Of a stretch of DNA of 64,000 bases, positions 1 through 9,792 are shown in pieces (the first letter of the stretch is position 1; each line of letters opens with the position of its first letter). Source of the stretch: Nitrospirae bacterium GWB2_47_37. Its GTDB lineage: Bacteria > Nitrospirota > Thermodesulfovibrionia > Thermodesulfovibrionales > Dissulfurispiraceae. The position numbers and the translations under genes are program-made. Location of the stretch: NCBI GenBank assembly GCA_001803635.1, contig MHDU01000080.1, positions 1 to 64,000 of the forward strand, written 5' to 3'. The notes under the pieces are model-generated. The model did no database searches and was not told where the DNA came from. It was given only the letters and a program-made list of their open reading frames with translations.

Positions 1-754
1 CTTTTAATTTTTCGGCCTCTTTTTTCGCCGCCGGAGCCAGTTTGCTTGCAGGATATTTCTCGATCAATTTATTAAACGCCTCTTTGGCCTTATCGTTCAT
101 TTTGATTGCCTTGTAGGATCTGCCGAGGAGCAGTAGGGCGTTGTCTGCTTTCTTATAATCGGGGAAACGCTTAAGCAGCCCCTCCAGCCTTTCGATAGCG
201 GCATCATACGATTCCTTCTTATAATAAAACTCTCCTACCATGAATTCGCCGTCCGCGATCACGTTCTTAGCCTTTTCTACCCTGATACCCATCACTTCAC
301 GGTAAGGGTTTCTCGGGTAAAGTTCTTTCAATCTTATAAACTCATGCAGCGCCTTCTGGGCCGCTCCGGATCCCCTGTCGGGAGATTCTATCTGAGAATA
401 ATAAGCCATCGCTATCTGATACTGGGCGTAAGACGCGTACTGGTTGTCGGGATAAAGATCGAGAAACCTTTTGTATTCCTCAATGCCTATCTCAATATCC
501 CCTTCCCTTATATATGAATCCGCGAGTTTAAGCTGCGCTTGCGGCGCATGTTTCTTTGCGGTGTCCCTGTTTTTAACCTCAAGAAGCAGTTTTCTCGCCT
601 CCTCGTATTCTCTTTCTCCGACAAGTTTATCCGCCTTGGCAAGATGCTTCTCGGGATCGAATATTTCCTCTTTCTTTATCTCCTTTGCGCCTCCGCAGGA
701 GATCAGGGTAAAAAAAAGGGAACACAGAATACAGAGAACTCTTACCTCTCGCAT
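1..754 (-). CDS. bamD: Outer membrane assembly lipoprotein BamD (3' end outside window)
   Basis: This is the BamD/YfiO-type TPR lipoprotein that helps the BAM complex insert beta-barrel proteins into the outer membrane. The reading frame is open from an ATG at 754 to the window edge, about 251 residues. The N-terminus is a short hydrophobic leader ending in a lipobox (LISC, Cys20). It is followed by TPR-like helices with signatures such as ASYAQYQIAMAYY and ADNALLLLGRSYK. The C-terminus runs off the left edge. The gene is divergent from the gene at 845, so promoters should lie in the 90-bp gap. A related TPR lipoprotein is possible, but length and repeats fit BamD well. Confidence 0.85.
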   Translation of the reverse strand, partial: MREVRVLCILCSLFFTLISCGGAKEIKKEEIFDPEKHLAKADKLVGEREYEEARKLLLEVKNRDTAKKHAPQAQLKLADSYIREGDIEIGIEEYKRFLDLYPDNQYASYAQYQIAMAYYSQIESPDRGSGAAQKALHEFIRLKELYPRNPYREVMGIRVEKAKNVIADGEFMVGEFYYKKESYDAAIERLEGLLKRFPDYKKADNALLLLGRSYKAIKMNDKAKEAFNKLIEKYPASKLAPAAKKEAEKLK

Positions 755-844
755 AGTTGTTATTAAACCCTTTAACATCCTTTTTAGTCAAGGTTTTGAC
801 TTATCCTTAACCTATATTTTAAACTGTCTGATTGGAGGATAACC

Positions 845-2551
845 ATGAAAATTGGCATTTTGACGCTGATATTGTCTTCATGCATTATAGCTTTTATCGC
901 GTCTTCCGCCGTCTCACAGGAAAAAGAATTAAAACCCGGCCATGAGGCGTCCCTCAACGCCCTGAAAGATGAACTCATGTCTTACTTCGAGCCGGTGTCC
1001 GGGAAAATTATTTCGGTCGAAGGGAATTCGGTCAAAATAGATATAGGCGAGCGGAAGGCCGCAAAGCCCGGCATGAGGCTTCATGCGTTTAAAGAAGGAG
1101 TAAGCTTCAGGCATCCCGTCACAAAAGAATTCCTCGGAAAAGTCGAGCTGCCGGTAGGGAATATCGAAATAGCTGCAACTTATGCCGATGAATCCTTAGC
1201 TGTAATCACGAAAGGGAAACCGGCAGAATTTTCGAACTCAAAAATTAAAATCCCCGCCGTAAAGATCAAGGTGCTCTTCGTTCAAGGCAATACCGACTGG
1301 TTTTTAGGAGATTCTTACTATCAGATGCTTAAGGAGAGCGGACGTTTCGAATTGATAGATACAGGGATCGAAACCGACGATATATCGAAAATAATATCCG
1401 AGGCGAGAGCGAAGGGCGCGGCGGCGGCGCTGGTGCTTCGATCCGAAGACGCAAAGGATCACGTTAATCTTACGCAGAAACTTTTCTGGGTCGGAGATTC
1501 AAAGCAATTTTCCGCCAAAGACGTTCAGGTTGATGTCGCGTATGTAAAAGAACTGCGCTTTAAGCTGGCTCTTTTCGGACCGAGGGAAGGCGAGGCATTG
1601 CTTTCATTCAGACTGCCTTTCGGCACAAGACGCCTTGCCGTAGGAGACTTCGACGGAGATGATAAGCCGGACATTGTTCTTGCATCGGGGAATTCTATAA
1701 TGATTTACAGCATCGCCGACAGCGATCTGAAAATATTATGGGACTTTAAGGTGCCCTCAACCGGCGATATCCTGTGGATCGACACCATAGACGTCAACAA
1801 GGACAGAAGGGACGAAATACTTATAACCTCGATGCATGACGGAGAGGTCGCATCGCACATATACGAATTGAGGGGATCGGAATTTATCCGGACGTGGCAC
1901 TCAAAAGATTCTTTCATTAGAAAGATCGGCAATGAGATAGCGACACAGGAATATAGAAAAGGCGAAGGTTATGAAGGTAATGTGTTTTCATTGTCACATT
2001 CCGGCGGCACGTATAAAAAAGGCGCCGATCTCAAATTGCCGTCCGGAGTAAATATTTACGATTTCCAGATAGTCAAGTCCCTTGACGGAAAGCAGGCGAT
2101 CCTGGCATGGGATGACAGGGGATATCTGAACCTGTACAACGAAAAGGGCTTAAGGATATGGATAAGCCCGGAAGATTTCGGAGGTTTTTCGGAAAAGGTT
2201 AAGAGGGACTCTCCTACGGTGATGGTGGAACGCGGGGAGTGGTCCGTAAAGGACAGGCTTATAGCCAACGGCAGCGAAGCGCTCGCGCCGAAACGAAAAC
2301 CTTTATTAGGTATGGCACGGGGGCTCGGGTATAAATCTTCTGAGATAAAAAGGCTCCTTTGGACCGGCATCGGCATGGAGGAGATGAACTTATTGGAAGA
2401 GATCGGCGGAGAAATACTCGATTATTCGCTTGTAGGAGACAAGATCGTGGTTCTCTCCAAGCCGATACTGTGGCTGAGGCCGAAGAACATACTTAAAGGA
2501 GAAAGCCCTTTCGGCACAATGCTCTACATATTTTCGCTGAAAGGAAGATAA
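845..2551 (+). CDS. Exported FG-GAP/VCBS-repeat protein, FlgT-like N-terminal part
   Basis: A 568-residue exported protein of unknown function. A signal peptide covers about residues 1-24. Residues 45-80 (GKIISVEGNSVKIDIGERK, then KPGMRLHAF) resemble the small barrel found at the C-terminus of FlgT-like proteins. Around residues 265-280 there is an FG-GAP/VCBS calcium-binding-type repeat, GDFDGDDKPDIVLASG, and a second Asp-rich repeat (DVNKDRRDEILI) follows, so the C-terminal half is probably a beta-propeller. It is the first gene of a plus-strand run and ends 13 bp before uppS. A periplasmic or surface sensor or scaffold role is only a guess. Confidence 0.6.
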   Translation: MKIGILTLILSSCIIAFIASSAVSQEKELKPGHEASLNALKDELMSYFEPVSGKIISVEGNSVKIDIGERKAAKPGMRLHAFKEGVSFRHPVTKEFLGKVELPVGNIEIAATYADESLAVITKGKPAEFSNSKIKIPAVKIKVLFVQGNTDWFLGDSYYQMLKESGRFELIDTGIETDDISKIISEARAKGAAAALVLRSEDAKDHVNLTQKLFWVGDSKQFSAKDVQVDVAYVKELRFKLALFGPREGEALLSFRLPFGTRRLAVGDFDGDDKPDIVLASGNSIMIYSIADSDLKILWDFKVPSTGDILWIDTIDVNKDRRDEILITSMHDGEVASHIYELRGSEFIRTWHSKDSFIRKIGNEIATQEYRKGEGYEGNVFSLSHSGGTYKKGADLKLPSGVNIYDFQIVKSLDGKQAILAWDDRGYLNLYNEKGLRIWISPEDFGGFSEKVKRDSPTVMVERGEWSVKDRLIANGSEALAPKRKPLLGMARGLGYKSSEIKRLLWTGIGMEEMNLLEEIGGEILDYSLVGDKIVVLSKPILWLRPKNILKGESPFGTMLYIFSLKGR

Positions 2552-2564
2552 ACGGAGATTTAAT

Positions 2565-3284
2565 TTGGAAAAAAGGATTATCCCGCGACATATCGGTATT
2601 ATCATGGACGGCAACGGCCGGTGGGCGGAGATGCGCGGTCTTCCGCGCTCGGAGGGACATAAGCGGGGCGTCGAACGGGTAAAGGAGATCACAGAAGCGG
2701 CAAACGGCATAGGGGTGGAAGTTCTGTCGCTTTATGCCTTTTCCATAGAAAACTGGATGCGCCCTGAAAATGAAGTCGAGGTCATTATGGGTCTCCTCGA
2801 ATCATCCCTGAAGGGAGAATTCCTTAATTTTATGAAAGAAGGGATACGCTTCAGGGTTATCGGAAACAGGGACAGGCTCTCAGAAAATATTAGATCGATA
2901 ATAGAAGGCGTGGAGCAGGCAACCGAAAAAAACAGCAGCCTGATTATGCAGTGCGCCCTCAGTTACGGAGGAAGGGATGAGATCATAAGGGCGGTAAAGA
3001 AAGCAGTCTCTTTGAACGCGAGGCCTGAAGATATAACCGAAGATATGATACGCGGGCTCCTCGATACGGCCGGAACGCCCGACCCCGATCTTATAATACG
3101 GACAAGCGGAGAGCAGCGGCTCAGCAACTTCCTGCTCTGGCAATCCGCGTATGCGGAGTTTTATTTCACGGATACGCTCTGGCCGGACTTCACAAAAGAA
3201 GAACTGCTCGATGCCGTTCATGAATATCAGATGAGGGACAGGCGTTTTGGAAAAGTCGCCGTCAAATCATCGGCGCTGAGATGA
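2565..3284 (+). CDS. uppS: Isoprenyl transferase (undecaprenyl diphosphate synthase)
   Basis: Cytosolic cis-prenyltransferase that condenses isopentenyl diphosphate onto farnesyl diphosphate to make the undecaprenyl carrier for peptidoglycan and polysaccharide. The hallmark HIGIIMDGNGRWAE lies at residues 9-22, with the catalytic Asp at 15. The C-terminal RTSGEQRLSNFLLWQ and AEFYF motifs are present. The length of 239 residues is normal. The start is TTG, chosen because it sits just before the conserved block and behind a GGAG-like site, with no upstream ATG in frame. It is followed by cdsA after 7 bp, the common uppS-cdsA-dxr-rseP order. Confidence 0.95.
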   Translation: MEKRIIPRHIGIIMDGNGRWAEMRGLPRSEGHKRGVERVKEITEAANGIGVEVLSLYAFSIENWMRPENEVEVIMGLLESSLKGEFLNFMKEGIRFRVIGNRDRLSENIRSIIEGVEQATEKNSSLIMQCALSYGGRDEIIRAVKKAVSLNARPEDITEDMIRGLLDTAGTPDPDLIIRTSGEQRLSNFLLWQSAYAEFYFTDTLWPDFTKEELLDAVHEYQMRDRRFGKVAVKSSALR

Positions 3285-3291
3285 GAGTTTA

Positions 3292-4083
3292 ATGCCGGCG
3301 CGCTTTGAAAATGCAAAACGGTTAATAGTCGCCGCATCGGTATTGCCGGTCTTTTACCTCGCGGTGACGAAATTTCCTCCCGTCCTTTTTCTTATACTTT
3401 TGGCGGCGGTATCTGTTCTTGCCCAGATTGAATTCTACTCCATGTATAAAACAAAGAAACCGCTTGCGCTCATCGGAACGCTCTGCGGCGTTTCGGTCTT
3501 CATTACTGCGTTTTGCCGGCAACCGGCAACCTATTATCTGCTGCCTATAACCGTTATGCTTATAGCATCCGCCCGTCTTTTTCTTATAAAGGAACCTTCA
3601 TCTTCCTTAAAAGATATTTCCCCGGTCATCATAGGATTTTTATATATTCCGAACCTCCTTCTCGCGCAGTGGCATTTAAGGCTTCAAGGTTACGAATGGA
3701 TACTTTTTCTATATGGATGCGTATGGGCGTCAGACAGCGCCGCATACTACATCGGCAAAAGGATGGGAAAGAAAAAGCTCTATAAAGAGGTAAGTCCGAA
3801 TAAGACCGTGGAAGGCGCCTTCGGCTCTATTGCCGGAGGCATACTGTCGTCTTTGTTGTTAGGCAAACTGCTGATTAACGCCCCTGTTCATGTTTTGATC
3901 CTGACAGGCGCCGCTGTAGGCGTAGTTACAATCGTAGGCGACCTCGTAGAGTCCATGTTCAAAAGAGATGCGAGGGTAAAAGACTCCGGATCCTTCATAC
4001 CGGGGCACGGCGGCATCCTCGACAAGATAGACGGAGTCCTCTTTGCGGGCCCGGTACTTTACTGGATAACATCGGCGCTATGA
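3292..4083 (+). CDS. cdsA: Phosphatidate cytidylyltransferase
   Basis: Integral membrane enzyme that makes CDP-diacylglycerol from phosphatidic acid and CTP. At 263 residues it has many hydrophobic segments and the family signature near the C-terminus: SDSAAYYIGKRMG, then KTVEGAFG, GDLVESMFKRDARVKDSG and HGGILDKIDG. The stop overlaps the dxr start by 4 bp, which indicates translational coupling. Confidence 0.95.
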   Translation: MPARFENAKRLIVAASVLPVFYLAVTKFPPVLFLILLAAVSVLAQIEFYSMYKTKKPLALIGTLCGVSVFITAFCRQPATYYLLPITVMLIASARLFLIKEPSSSLKDISPVIIGFLYIPNLLLAQWHLRLQGYEWILFLYGCVWASDSAAYYIGKRMGKKKLYKEVSPNKTVEGAFGSIAGGILSSLLLGKLLINAPVHVLILTGAAVGVVTIVGDLVESMFKRDARVKDSGSFIPGHGGILDKIDGVLFAGPVLYWITSAL

Positions 4084-5231
4084 AAAATATCGTAATACTC
4101 GGCTCTACAGGCTCCATAGGCAGAAGCTCTCTGGAGGTCATCGACAAGTTTCCCGACAGGTTCAGGGTAGTCGGATTAGCTGCGGGAAGGAACCTTCCTC
4201 TCCTTTTGGAGCAGATAGAACGCTGGCGGCCGCGGCTCGTAGCTGTTCACGACGAAGACATATATAAACAGCTTAAATCAAAAATCGGCGGCACGAAACC
4301 GGAAATTCTCTGCGGCATCGACGGGATATGTTCGATCGCAGAAAACGGAGACGCCGATACGGTCATTTCTGCAATTGTCGGCTCCGCCGGGCTTTTGCCT
4401 ACCATATCGGCGATCAGGGCAAAAAAAACCGTAGCCCTCGCCAATAAAGAAACCCTCGTAATGGCAGGTGAGCTTGTAATGTCCGAGGTCAAAAAACACG
4501 GCACTGCATTGCTTCCGGTAGACAGCGAGCATAGCGCGATATTCCAATGCATGAGGGGATATGAACGCGAGTCGGTAAAAAAGATAATACTTACGGCATC
4601 CGGCGGCCCTTTCGTGGGCAAATCCGCGGAGGAACTTCAAAACGTCTCGCCTGAAAACGCGCTGAAACATCCCAATTGGAGCATGGGCAAAAAAATAAGC
4701 ATAGACTCGGCGACCCTTATGAATAAAGGACTCGAGGTTATAGAGGCGAGCCGGCTTTTTGACCTGCCTCCGGAAAAAATAGACGTCCTGATTCATCCCC
4801 AGAGCATAGTTCACTCCATGGTGGAATTCAACGACGGCAGCTATATCGCGCAGCTTTCAAGGCCGGACATGAAAGGACCGATAGCATATGCCTTATCGTA
4901 TCCTGAGAGGCTCATAGACGTGATAGAGAAAGTCGATTGGGAAAAACTTCCTGCGCTGACCTTCAGAAAACCCGACAACAAAACATTCCCCTGCCTTTCA
5001 ATAGCCTACGAAGCTCTGAAAACAGGTGGGACAATGCCTGCGGCGCTCAATGCGTCCAATGAAATTGCCGTTGCCGCGTTTCTCGACGGCATTATCGGAT
5101 TCAACAGGATACCTGTTATAATAAAAAAAGTTTTGGATTCCCACAAGCCGCAGCCCGCCGACAGCATAGACGTTGTTCTTGAAGCGGACAAACGGGCAAG
5201 GGAAGAAACGTTAAAGGAGTTGAATAAATGA
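4080..5231 (+). CDS. dxr: 1-deoxy-D-xylulose 5-phosphate reductoisomerase
   Basis: Second enzyme of the MEP isoprenoid pathway, converting DXP to MEP with NADPH and a divalent metal. The N-terminal nucleotide motif GSTGSIG is at about residues 8-14. ANKETLVMAGE, PVDSEHSAIFQ and the substrate-loop region SMGKKISIDSATLMNKGLE follow. The length of 383 residues is standard. The product feeds uppS in the same operon. It overlaps cdsA upstream and rseP downstream by 4 bp each. Confidence 0.97.
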   Translation: MKNIVILGSTGSIGRSSLEVIDKFPDRFRVVGLAAGRNLPLLLEQIERWRPRLVAVHDEDIYKQLKSKIGGTKPEILCGIDGICSIAENGDADTVISAIVGSAGLLPTISAIRAKKTVALANKETLVMAGELVMSEVKKHGTALLPVDSEHSAIFQCMRGYERESVKKIILTASGGPFVGKSAEELQNVSPENALKHPNWSMGKKISIDSATLMNKGLEVIEASRLFDLPPEKIDVLIHPQSIVHSMVEFNDGSYIAQLSRPDMKGPIAYALSYPERLIDVIEKVDWEKLPALTFRKPDNKTFPCLSIAYEALKTGGTMPAALNASNEIAVAAFLDGIIGFNRIPVIIKKVLDSHKPQPADSIDVVLEADKRAREETLKELNK

Positions 5232-6310
5232 GCATATTATCGGCATTGCTGTTGTTCGGTTTTTTGATATTCATTCATGAATTGGGTCATTTCATATTCG
5301 CAAAGATCAGCGGAGTGAAAGTACTGAAATTCTCCCTCGGCTTCGGTCCGAAGGTCATCGGCAAAAAAATAGGAGAGACCGAATACCTTATCTCCGCGGT
5401 TCCCCTTGGAGGTTACGTAAAGATGCTCGGGCAGGAAGACGTCGGAGAGGTGCAGGAAGAGTCCGACAGTTCCGAGCGTGATCGCTCTTTCAGGTATCAG
5501 CCTGCCCTGAAAAAGGCATCGATTATTTTTGCCGGGCCGATATTCAACCTTCTCACCGCAGTTGTCATCTTCTTTTTCATTTTTATTATAGGCGTGCCTA
5601 CGCTCCTTCCGGCAGTGGGGGAAGTTATGCCCGATACACCTGCGGCAAAAGCGATGCTGTCAAAAGGAGACAGGATTTTAGAGATAGACGGCAAACCGGT
5701 CAGACATTGGGCCGAAATGACCGAAATAATCTACGGAAGCGCGAACAAACCGCTCGCGCTGAAGGTACAGCGCGATTCAGGGACCGTTACAATACACATC
5801 ACCCCCGAAAGTAAAAAGGTTAAAGACATATTCGGAGAGGAAAAAGAGATAGGTCTCATCGGGGTAAAACCGTCGGGAGAGACTGTAAAAATAAAAGAAA
5901 ATCTGCCCAACTCCATAAAAAATGCGTTTTTAAGGACATGGGAGATATCCGAACTGACGATAATAGGAATAATAAAGCTTATTCAAAGAATAATCCCGGC
6001 CGATACCATCGGCGGCCCGATCCTCATCTTCCAGTTGGCGGAAAAACAGGCATCGACGGGACCGCTCAATTTTTTCACTTTCGCGGCAGTGATAAGCATT
6101 AATCTCGGCGTGCTTAACCTGCTTCCCATACCGATTCTCGACGGCGGGCATCTCCTGTTCCTCGGCATCGAGTCGATCAGAAAGAAGCCCATGAGCGAGA
6201 GGACGATCATGATAGCCCAGCGCATAGGGCTCGCATTGATAATCACCCTCATGGCATTTGCGATGTACAACGACATATTCAGGCTCATCAGCGGAAAACC
6301 CATACCGTGA
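5228..6310 (+). CDS. rseP: Site-2 intramembrane zinc metalloprotease RseP
   Basis: Membrane protease of the S2P family, cleaving anti-sigma factors or signal-peptide remnants inside the membrane. The zinc motif HELGH is at residues 17-21 in the first membrane helix. A PDZ domain occupies about residues 115-190. The second metal-site motif LLPIPILDGGHL and C-terminal helices are present. Only one PDZ domain is evident, whereas E. coli RseP has two. The gene is coupled to dxr and to the following Nudix gene by 4-bp overlaps. Confidence 0.95.
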   Translation: MSILSALLLFGFLIFIHELGHFIFAKISGVKVLKFSLGFGPKVIGKKIGETEYLISAVPLGGYVKMLGQEDVGEVQEESDSSERDRSFRYQPALKKASIIFAGPIFNLLTAVVIFFFIFIIGVPTLLPAVGEVMPDTPAAKAMLSKGDRILEIDGKPVRHWAEMTEIIYGSANKPLALKVQRDSGTVTIHITPESKKVKDIFGEEKEIGLIGVKPSGETVKIKENLPNSIKNAFLRTWEISELTIIGIIKLIQRIIPADTIGGPILIFQLAEKQASTGPLNFFTFAAVISINLGVLNLLPIPILDGGHLLFLGIESIRKKPMSERTIMIAQRIGLALIITLMAFAMYNDIFRLISGKPIP

Positions 6311-6747
6311 AACCGGCGTCCATAAAGCATCTTCACTCGGCAGGCGGAGTAATCTTCAAAAAGGAAGGGGACACATTCGAAGTAGCCTTGATCGCCATGA
6401 AAAACAAAACGGTATGGACGCTGCCTAAAGGAATAATAGATAAGGGAGAGCAGCCGGAGGAGTCCGCCGTGCGTGAAATAAAGGAAGAAACCGGACTCAC
6501 GGGCAAAATTATCGACGCCTTAGGCGACAAATCATACTGGTTTTACCTTAAGGCCGAAAACGCAAAATGCAGGAAAACGGTATCGTATTTCCTTCTGCAA
6601 TACGTAGATGGTAATATCGGAGACTATTGCCGGGAAGTGGACGAGGCTAAATGGTTCGTTTTAGACGAGGCGCTAAAGCAGGTGTCTTATAAGAGCGATA
6701 GGGAGATATTGGAGAAGGCAAAAGAAAAAATATGGGCGAGATACTAA
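6307..6747 (+). CDS. Nudix hydrolase
   Basis: A 146-residue Nudix-fold pyrophosphohydrolase. The Nudix box (G-x5-E-x7-REIKEETGL) lies at about residues 41-63. The N-terminal HSAGGVIFKKEG and TLPKGII resemble diadenosine polyphosphate or (d)NTP hydrolases, but the substrate cannot be read from sequence. The start is GTG and overlaps the rseP stop. The stop overlaps the next gene by 16 bp, so it is firmly in the operon. Confidence 0.85.
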   Translation: MKPASIKHLHSAGGVIFKKEGDTFEVALIAMKNKTVWTLPKGIIDKGEQPEESAVREIKEETGLTGKIIDALGDKSYWFYLKAENAKCRKTVSYFLLQYVDGNIGDYCREVDEAKWFVLDEALKQVSYKSDREILEKAKEKIWARY

Positions 6748-7184
6748 GTTGGAATGATTTAAAAGCGCGGATCGACAGGCTCAAAGCCGAAGGCAAAAAG
6801 ATCGTCTTCACCAACGGCTGTTTCGATATTATACACATCGGCCATGTCAGGTATCTTAAAGACGCGAAAAAGTTAGGCAATGTCCTGATTATCGGCCTCA
6901 ATTCAGACTCATCGGTTGCCGGAATAAAGCCCGGAAGGCCTATAAACAAGGAATCTCACAGGGCGGAAGTTTTGGCATCCCTCCATATGGTGGATTATGT
7001 CACAATATTCAGCGAAGACACGCCTTATGAACTTATCAAATTCCTCGAACCGGATGTCCTTGTAAAGGGAGGGGACTGGAAAAAAGACGATATTGTAGGC
7101 TCGGACATTGTTCCGGAGGTTCACAGTCTGCCTTACATCGAGGGCATATCCACAACGGAAATAGTAGAGAAAATAAAAAAATGA
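6732..7184 (+). CDS. rfaE2: D-glycero-beta-D-manno-heptose 1-phosphate adenylyltransferase
   Basis: Stand-alone C-terminal (HldE2/RfaE2) half of the ADP-heptose synthesis enzyme. It transfers AMP from ATP to heptose 1-phosphate for the lipopolysaccharide core. It has the nucleotidyltransferase motif FTNGCFDIIHIGHVRYL near residue 23 and GGDWKKDDIVGSD and GISTTEIVEKI near the end, in 150 residues. No kinase half is attached, which is common outside Enterobacteria. It is the last gene of the 845-7184 run. Confidence 0.9.
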   Translation: MGEILSWNDLKARIDRLKAEGKKIVFTNGCFDIIHIGHVRYLKDAKKLGNVLIIGLNSDSSVAGIKPGRPINKESHRAEVLASLHMVDYVTIFSEDTPYELIKFLEPDVLVKGGDWKKDDIVGSDIVPEVHSLPYIEGISTTEIVEKIKK

Positions 7185-7236
7185 CGTCTTTATAATCCCC
7201 CGCAATTAATGTATAATTACCGTTAGGAGGTGTGAC

Positions 7237-7761
7237 ATGAACGAACTCATTCGGACATCAGGCGCAGCAGATGTAACAAGATCATCCGCAGGGTATGTCG
7301 TTTTACAACTTGTAACCTTTACTCTCGGCAGCGAAGAATATGCCGTGGACATACTGAAGGTGCAAGAGATAAACAGGATGAAGGAGATCACGAGAGTGCC
7401 CAATTCTCCCGCGTATGTCGAGGGCGTCATTAATCTCAGGGGCAAGGTCATACCTGTGGTAAACATCAGGAAAAAATTCGGCCTGCCCGAAAAGGCAACC
7501 GACGAGCAATCGAGGATAATGATAATCGACATTCAAGGCATTACCATGGGGCTTGTGGTGGATTCGGTATCGGAAGTATTGCGGGTTCCCTCCGATATCG
7601 TAGAGCCTGCACCCCCTATGACATCCACCATAACCACGGAGTTCATAAGGGGCATAGCAAAATTAGAAGACAGGCTTATCATACTCCTCGACATGGACAG
7701 GCTGTTGGGCAAGGCCGAAGAAACTGCTTTAATCGAAGCGGCCTCAGGCTCGGCCGTTTAG
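7237..7761 (+). CDS. cheW: Chemotaxis coupling protein CheW
   Basis: A 174-residue CheW-domain adaptor that links chemoreceptors to the kinase CheA. Family signatures include FTLGSEEYAVDILKVQEI, the VINLRGKVIPVVNIR strand pair and a C-terminal LIILLDMDRLL. A 20-residue N-terminal extension precedes the domain. An AGGAGG site lies 6 bp before the ATG. It stands directly upstream of a chemoreceptor. No cheA is visible in the window, so the pair must feed a kinase encoded elsewhere. Confidence 0.92.
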   Translation: MNELIRTSGAADVTRSSAGYVVLQLVTFTLGSEEYAVDILKVQEINRMKEITRVPNSPAYVEGVINLRGKVIPVVNIRKKFGLPEKATDEQSRIMIIDIQGITMGLVVDSVSEVLRVPSDIVEPAPPMTSTITTEFIRGIAKLEDRLIILLDMDRLLGKAEETALIEAASGSAV

Positions 7762-7865
7762 ATAAACATTTTTAACGCCTATTCCTAATATGATATACGT
7801 CATATCCGGAGAATGCGGGTTATGTTAAATTCTCAGGCGGCGCTAAATTAAGGAGGAGTCCTTTC

Positions 7866-9737
7866 ATGAAGATCAGTTCAACGCTCAAGATCATTGTCGT
7901 AGTATTATTAGGCTTTTCTCTTATCAGCACGATATCAGTAGTTATTCAACTCAACAAAATGTCGGACGACGGAAGGGTTGTCAACTATTCCGGCATTGTC
8001 AGAGGGGCGACACAAAGACTTGTAAAACTTGAAATGGGAGGAAATGCCCAGGAAAAGTTAACAGCAAAACTTGACGGCATCATTAACGGCCTTATCAACG
8101 GCGACACGGAATTACAACTGCCCACGGCAACAAATACGGAATTCATATCCAAAATGAAAGATGTTGAAAAGGCGTGGGGTTTGCTTAAAGGATCTATAGG
8201 CAAGGCAAGGCAGGATAAAAAATACGACAGCCTTTTGAAAGAAAGCGAAGATTATTTTGAAATGACGAATAAGGCGGTTGCCGCGGCGGAGTCATTTTCC
8301 AAAGGCAAGGTAACAGTTTTAAAAACCGTCCAGATAATTCTCTTTCTGTTGAATCTCATTATCTTAGCGTCCATCTGGATGATGAGCGGCAGGAAGATAT
8401 CAAAACCCTTGGCTCATCTAACGGAAGAGGTGGAAGAGATAGCTAACGGAAATCTTAAGATAACCATAGAAAGCAACACTAAAGACGAGATCGGACTGCT
8501 CGCCCAGAATATGAACAAAATGATCCAGTCTTTCAATACGATGATAAACGGCATAATGACAGCTTCAAGCAATGTGGTATCGACCGTGGATATATTAAGG
8601 GCGCGATCCGAGAAGACAACGGAAGGCGCAAAGAACCAATCCGGTCAGGCCCACCAGATAGCCACGGCAGCCGAAGAAATGAGCCAGACAATAACCGACA
8701 TAGCAAGGAACGCATCAGTGGCATCGGAGACATCGGCTGAGGCAATGGAAACGGCATCTAAAGGCAAAGAAGTAGCCGACGGAGCAGTCCAGACAGTAAA
8801 CAGAGTATACACATCGACAGTAGAGTTATCGACAATGGTGGATAAGCTCAACAACAGGGCATCCGAGATAGGAGACATAGTAACCGTAATTAAGGATATA
8901 GCGGATCAGACGAACCTTCTTGCATTAAACGCCGCAATAGAGGCGGCAAGGGCAGGAGAACAGGGAAGGGGATTTGCCGTAGTAGCCGATGAAGTAAGGA
9001 AACTTGCCGAAAGAACGATAAAGGCAACTGCGGAGATAACGGAGAAGATAGCGGCAGTACAATCCGAATCAACGCAGACCACCAAATCCATGGAAGAGGC
9101 GTCGGGAGAAGTGACAAAGGCAACGGACTACATAAGACAGGTAGGGGACTCGCTTAATCACATAGTAGACTCCGTGCATAAGGTAAGGGATCAGATAACG
9201 CAGATAGCTACAGCGGTTGACGAACAGTCCGCCGCATCGGAAGAGGTTGCGAGGAATATAGAAAAGACATCCTCCATAGCAAAGGATATGGAGAAAATGT
9301 CCGAAGACGTAATGCATCAGGTAAACGGCCTCACAAAGATAGCGGAGGAGTTAAGAAACTCCACAGCCGGTTTTAAAACAAAAGGCAGCGAATTAATGAT
9401 ACTCGATCTTGCAAAGACAGACCATAGGGTATTTGTAGGGAAAGTCGGAGCCTGCTTAAAAGGAGATGCCGTACTTGATCCATCACAATTACCCGACCAT
9501 CATAACTGCAGGTTCGGCAAGTGGTATTTTGGAGAGGGCATTCAAATGTGCGGTAGTTTATCCTCATTTAAGGCCGTGGATGAGCCTCATGCCAAAGTAC
9601 ATGCACTTGCCAAAGAGGCTGTGTCGGCATGTAATTCAGGCGACAAATCGAAGGCCGAGAGGATTTATAAGGAGATGGAGGATATATCCGATCAGATAGG
9701 CAGCCTGCTCGACGGAATCAAGAGAGAATGTAAATAG
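7866..9737 (+). CDS. Methyl-accepting chemotaxis protein with C-terminal CZB domain
   Basis: A 623-residue transmembrane chemoreceptor. The first membrane helix is at about residues 8-28 and the second at 155-175. Between them is a small helical periplasmic domain of about 120 residues. A HAMP domain and a long coiled-coil signalling domain follow, with the tip motif [17 protein letters not shown]. After residue 510 there is a chemoreceptor zinc-binding (CZB) domain with the CRFGKWYFG core and surrounding His residues. CZB domains bind zinc and respond to oxidants or metal in characterised receptors; the ligand here is unknown. It ends in a bidirectional terminator. Confidence 0.93.
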   Translation: MKISSTLKIIVVVLLGFSLISTISVVIQLNKMSDDGRVVNYSGIVRGATQRLVKLEMGGNAQEKLTAKLDGIINGLINGDTELQLPTATNTEFISKMKDVEKAWGLLKGSIGKARQDKKYDSLLKESEDYFEMTNKAVAAAESFSKGKVTVLKTVQIILFLLNLIILASIWMMSGRKISKPLAHLTEEVEEIANGNLKITIESNTKDEIGLLAQNMNKMIQSFNTMINGIMTASSNVVSTVDILRARSEKTTEGAKNQSGQAHQIATAAEEMSQTITDIARNASVASETSAEAMETASKGKEVADGAVQTVNRVYTSTVELSTMVDKLNNRASEIGDIVTVIKDIADQTNLLALNAAIEAARAGEQGRGFAVVADEVRKLAERTIKATAEITEKIAAVQSESTQTTKSMEEASGEVTKATDYIRQVGDSLNHIVDSVHKVRDQITQIATAVDEQSAASEEVARNIEKTSSIAKDMEKMSEDVMHQVNGLTKIAEELRNSTAGFKTKGSELMILDLAKTDHRVFVGKVGACLKGDAVLDPSQLPDHHNCRFGKWYFGEGIQMCGSLSSFKAVDEPHAKVHALAKEAVSACNSGDKSKAERIYKEMEDISDQIGSLLDGIKRECK

Positions 9738-9748
9738 AACATTTAAGA

Positions 9749-9786
9749 TAAAAAAGGGGGCACCGAACAGCGCCCCCTTTTTTATT
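9749..9786. terminator. Bidirectional intrinsic terminator between MCP gene and glnA
   Basis: An AAAAAAGGGGGC arm and a GCCCCCTTTTTTT arm flank a short loop. The poly-A and poly-T flanks make it a terminator for both convergent genes. Confidence 0.9.
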
Positions 9787-9792
9787 TGCTTT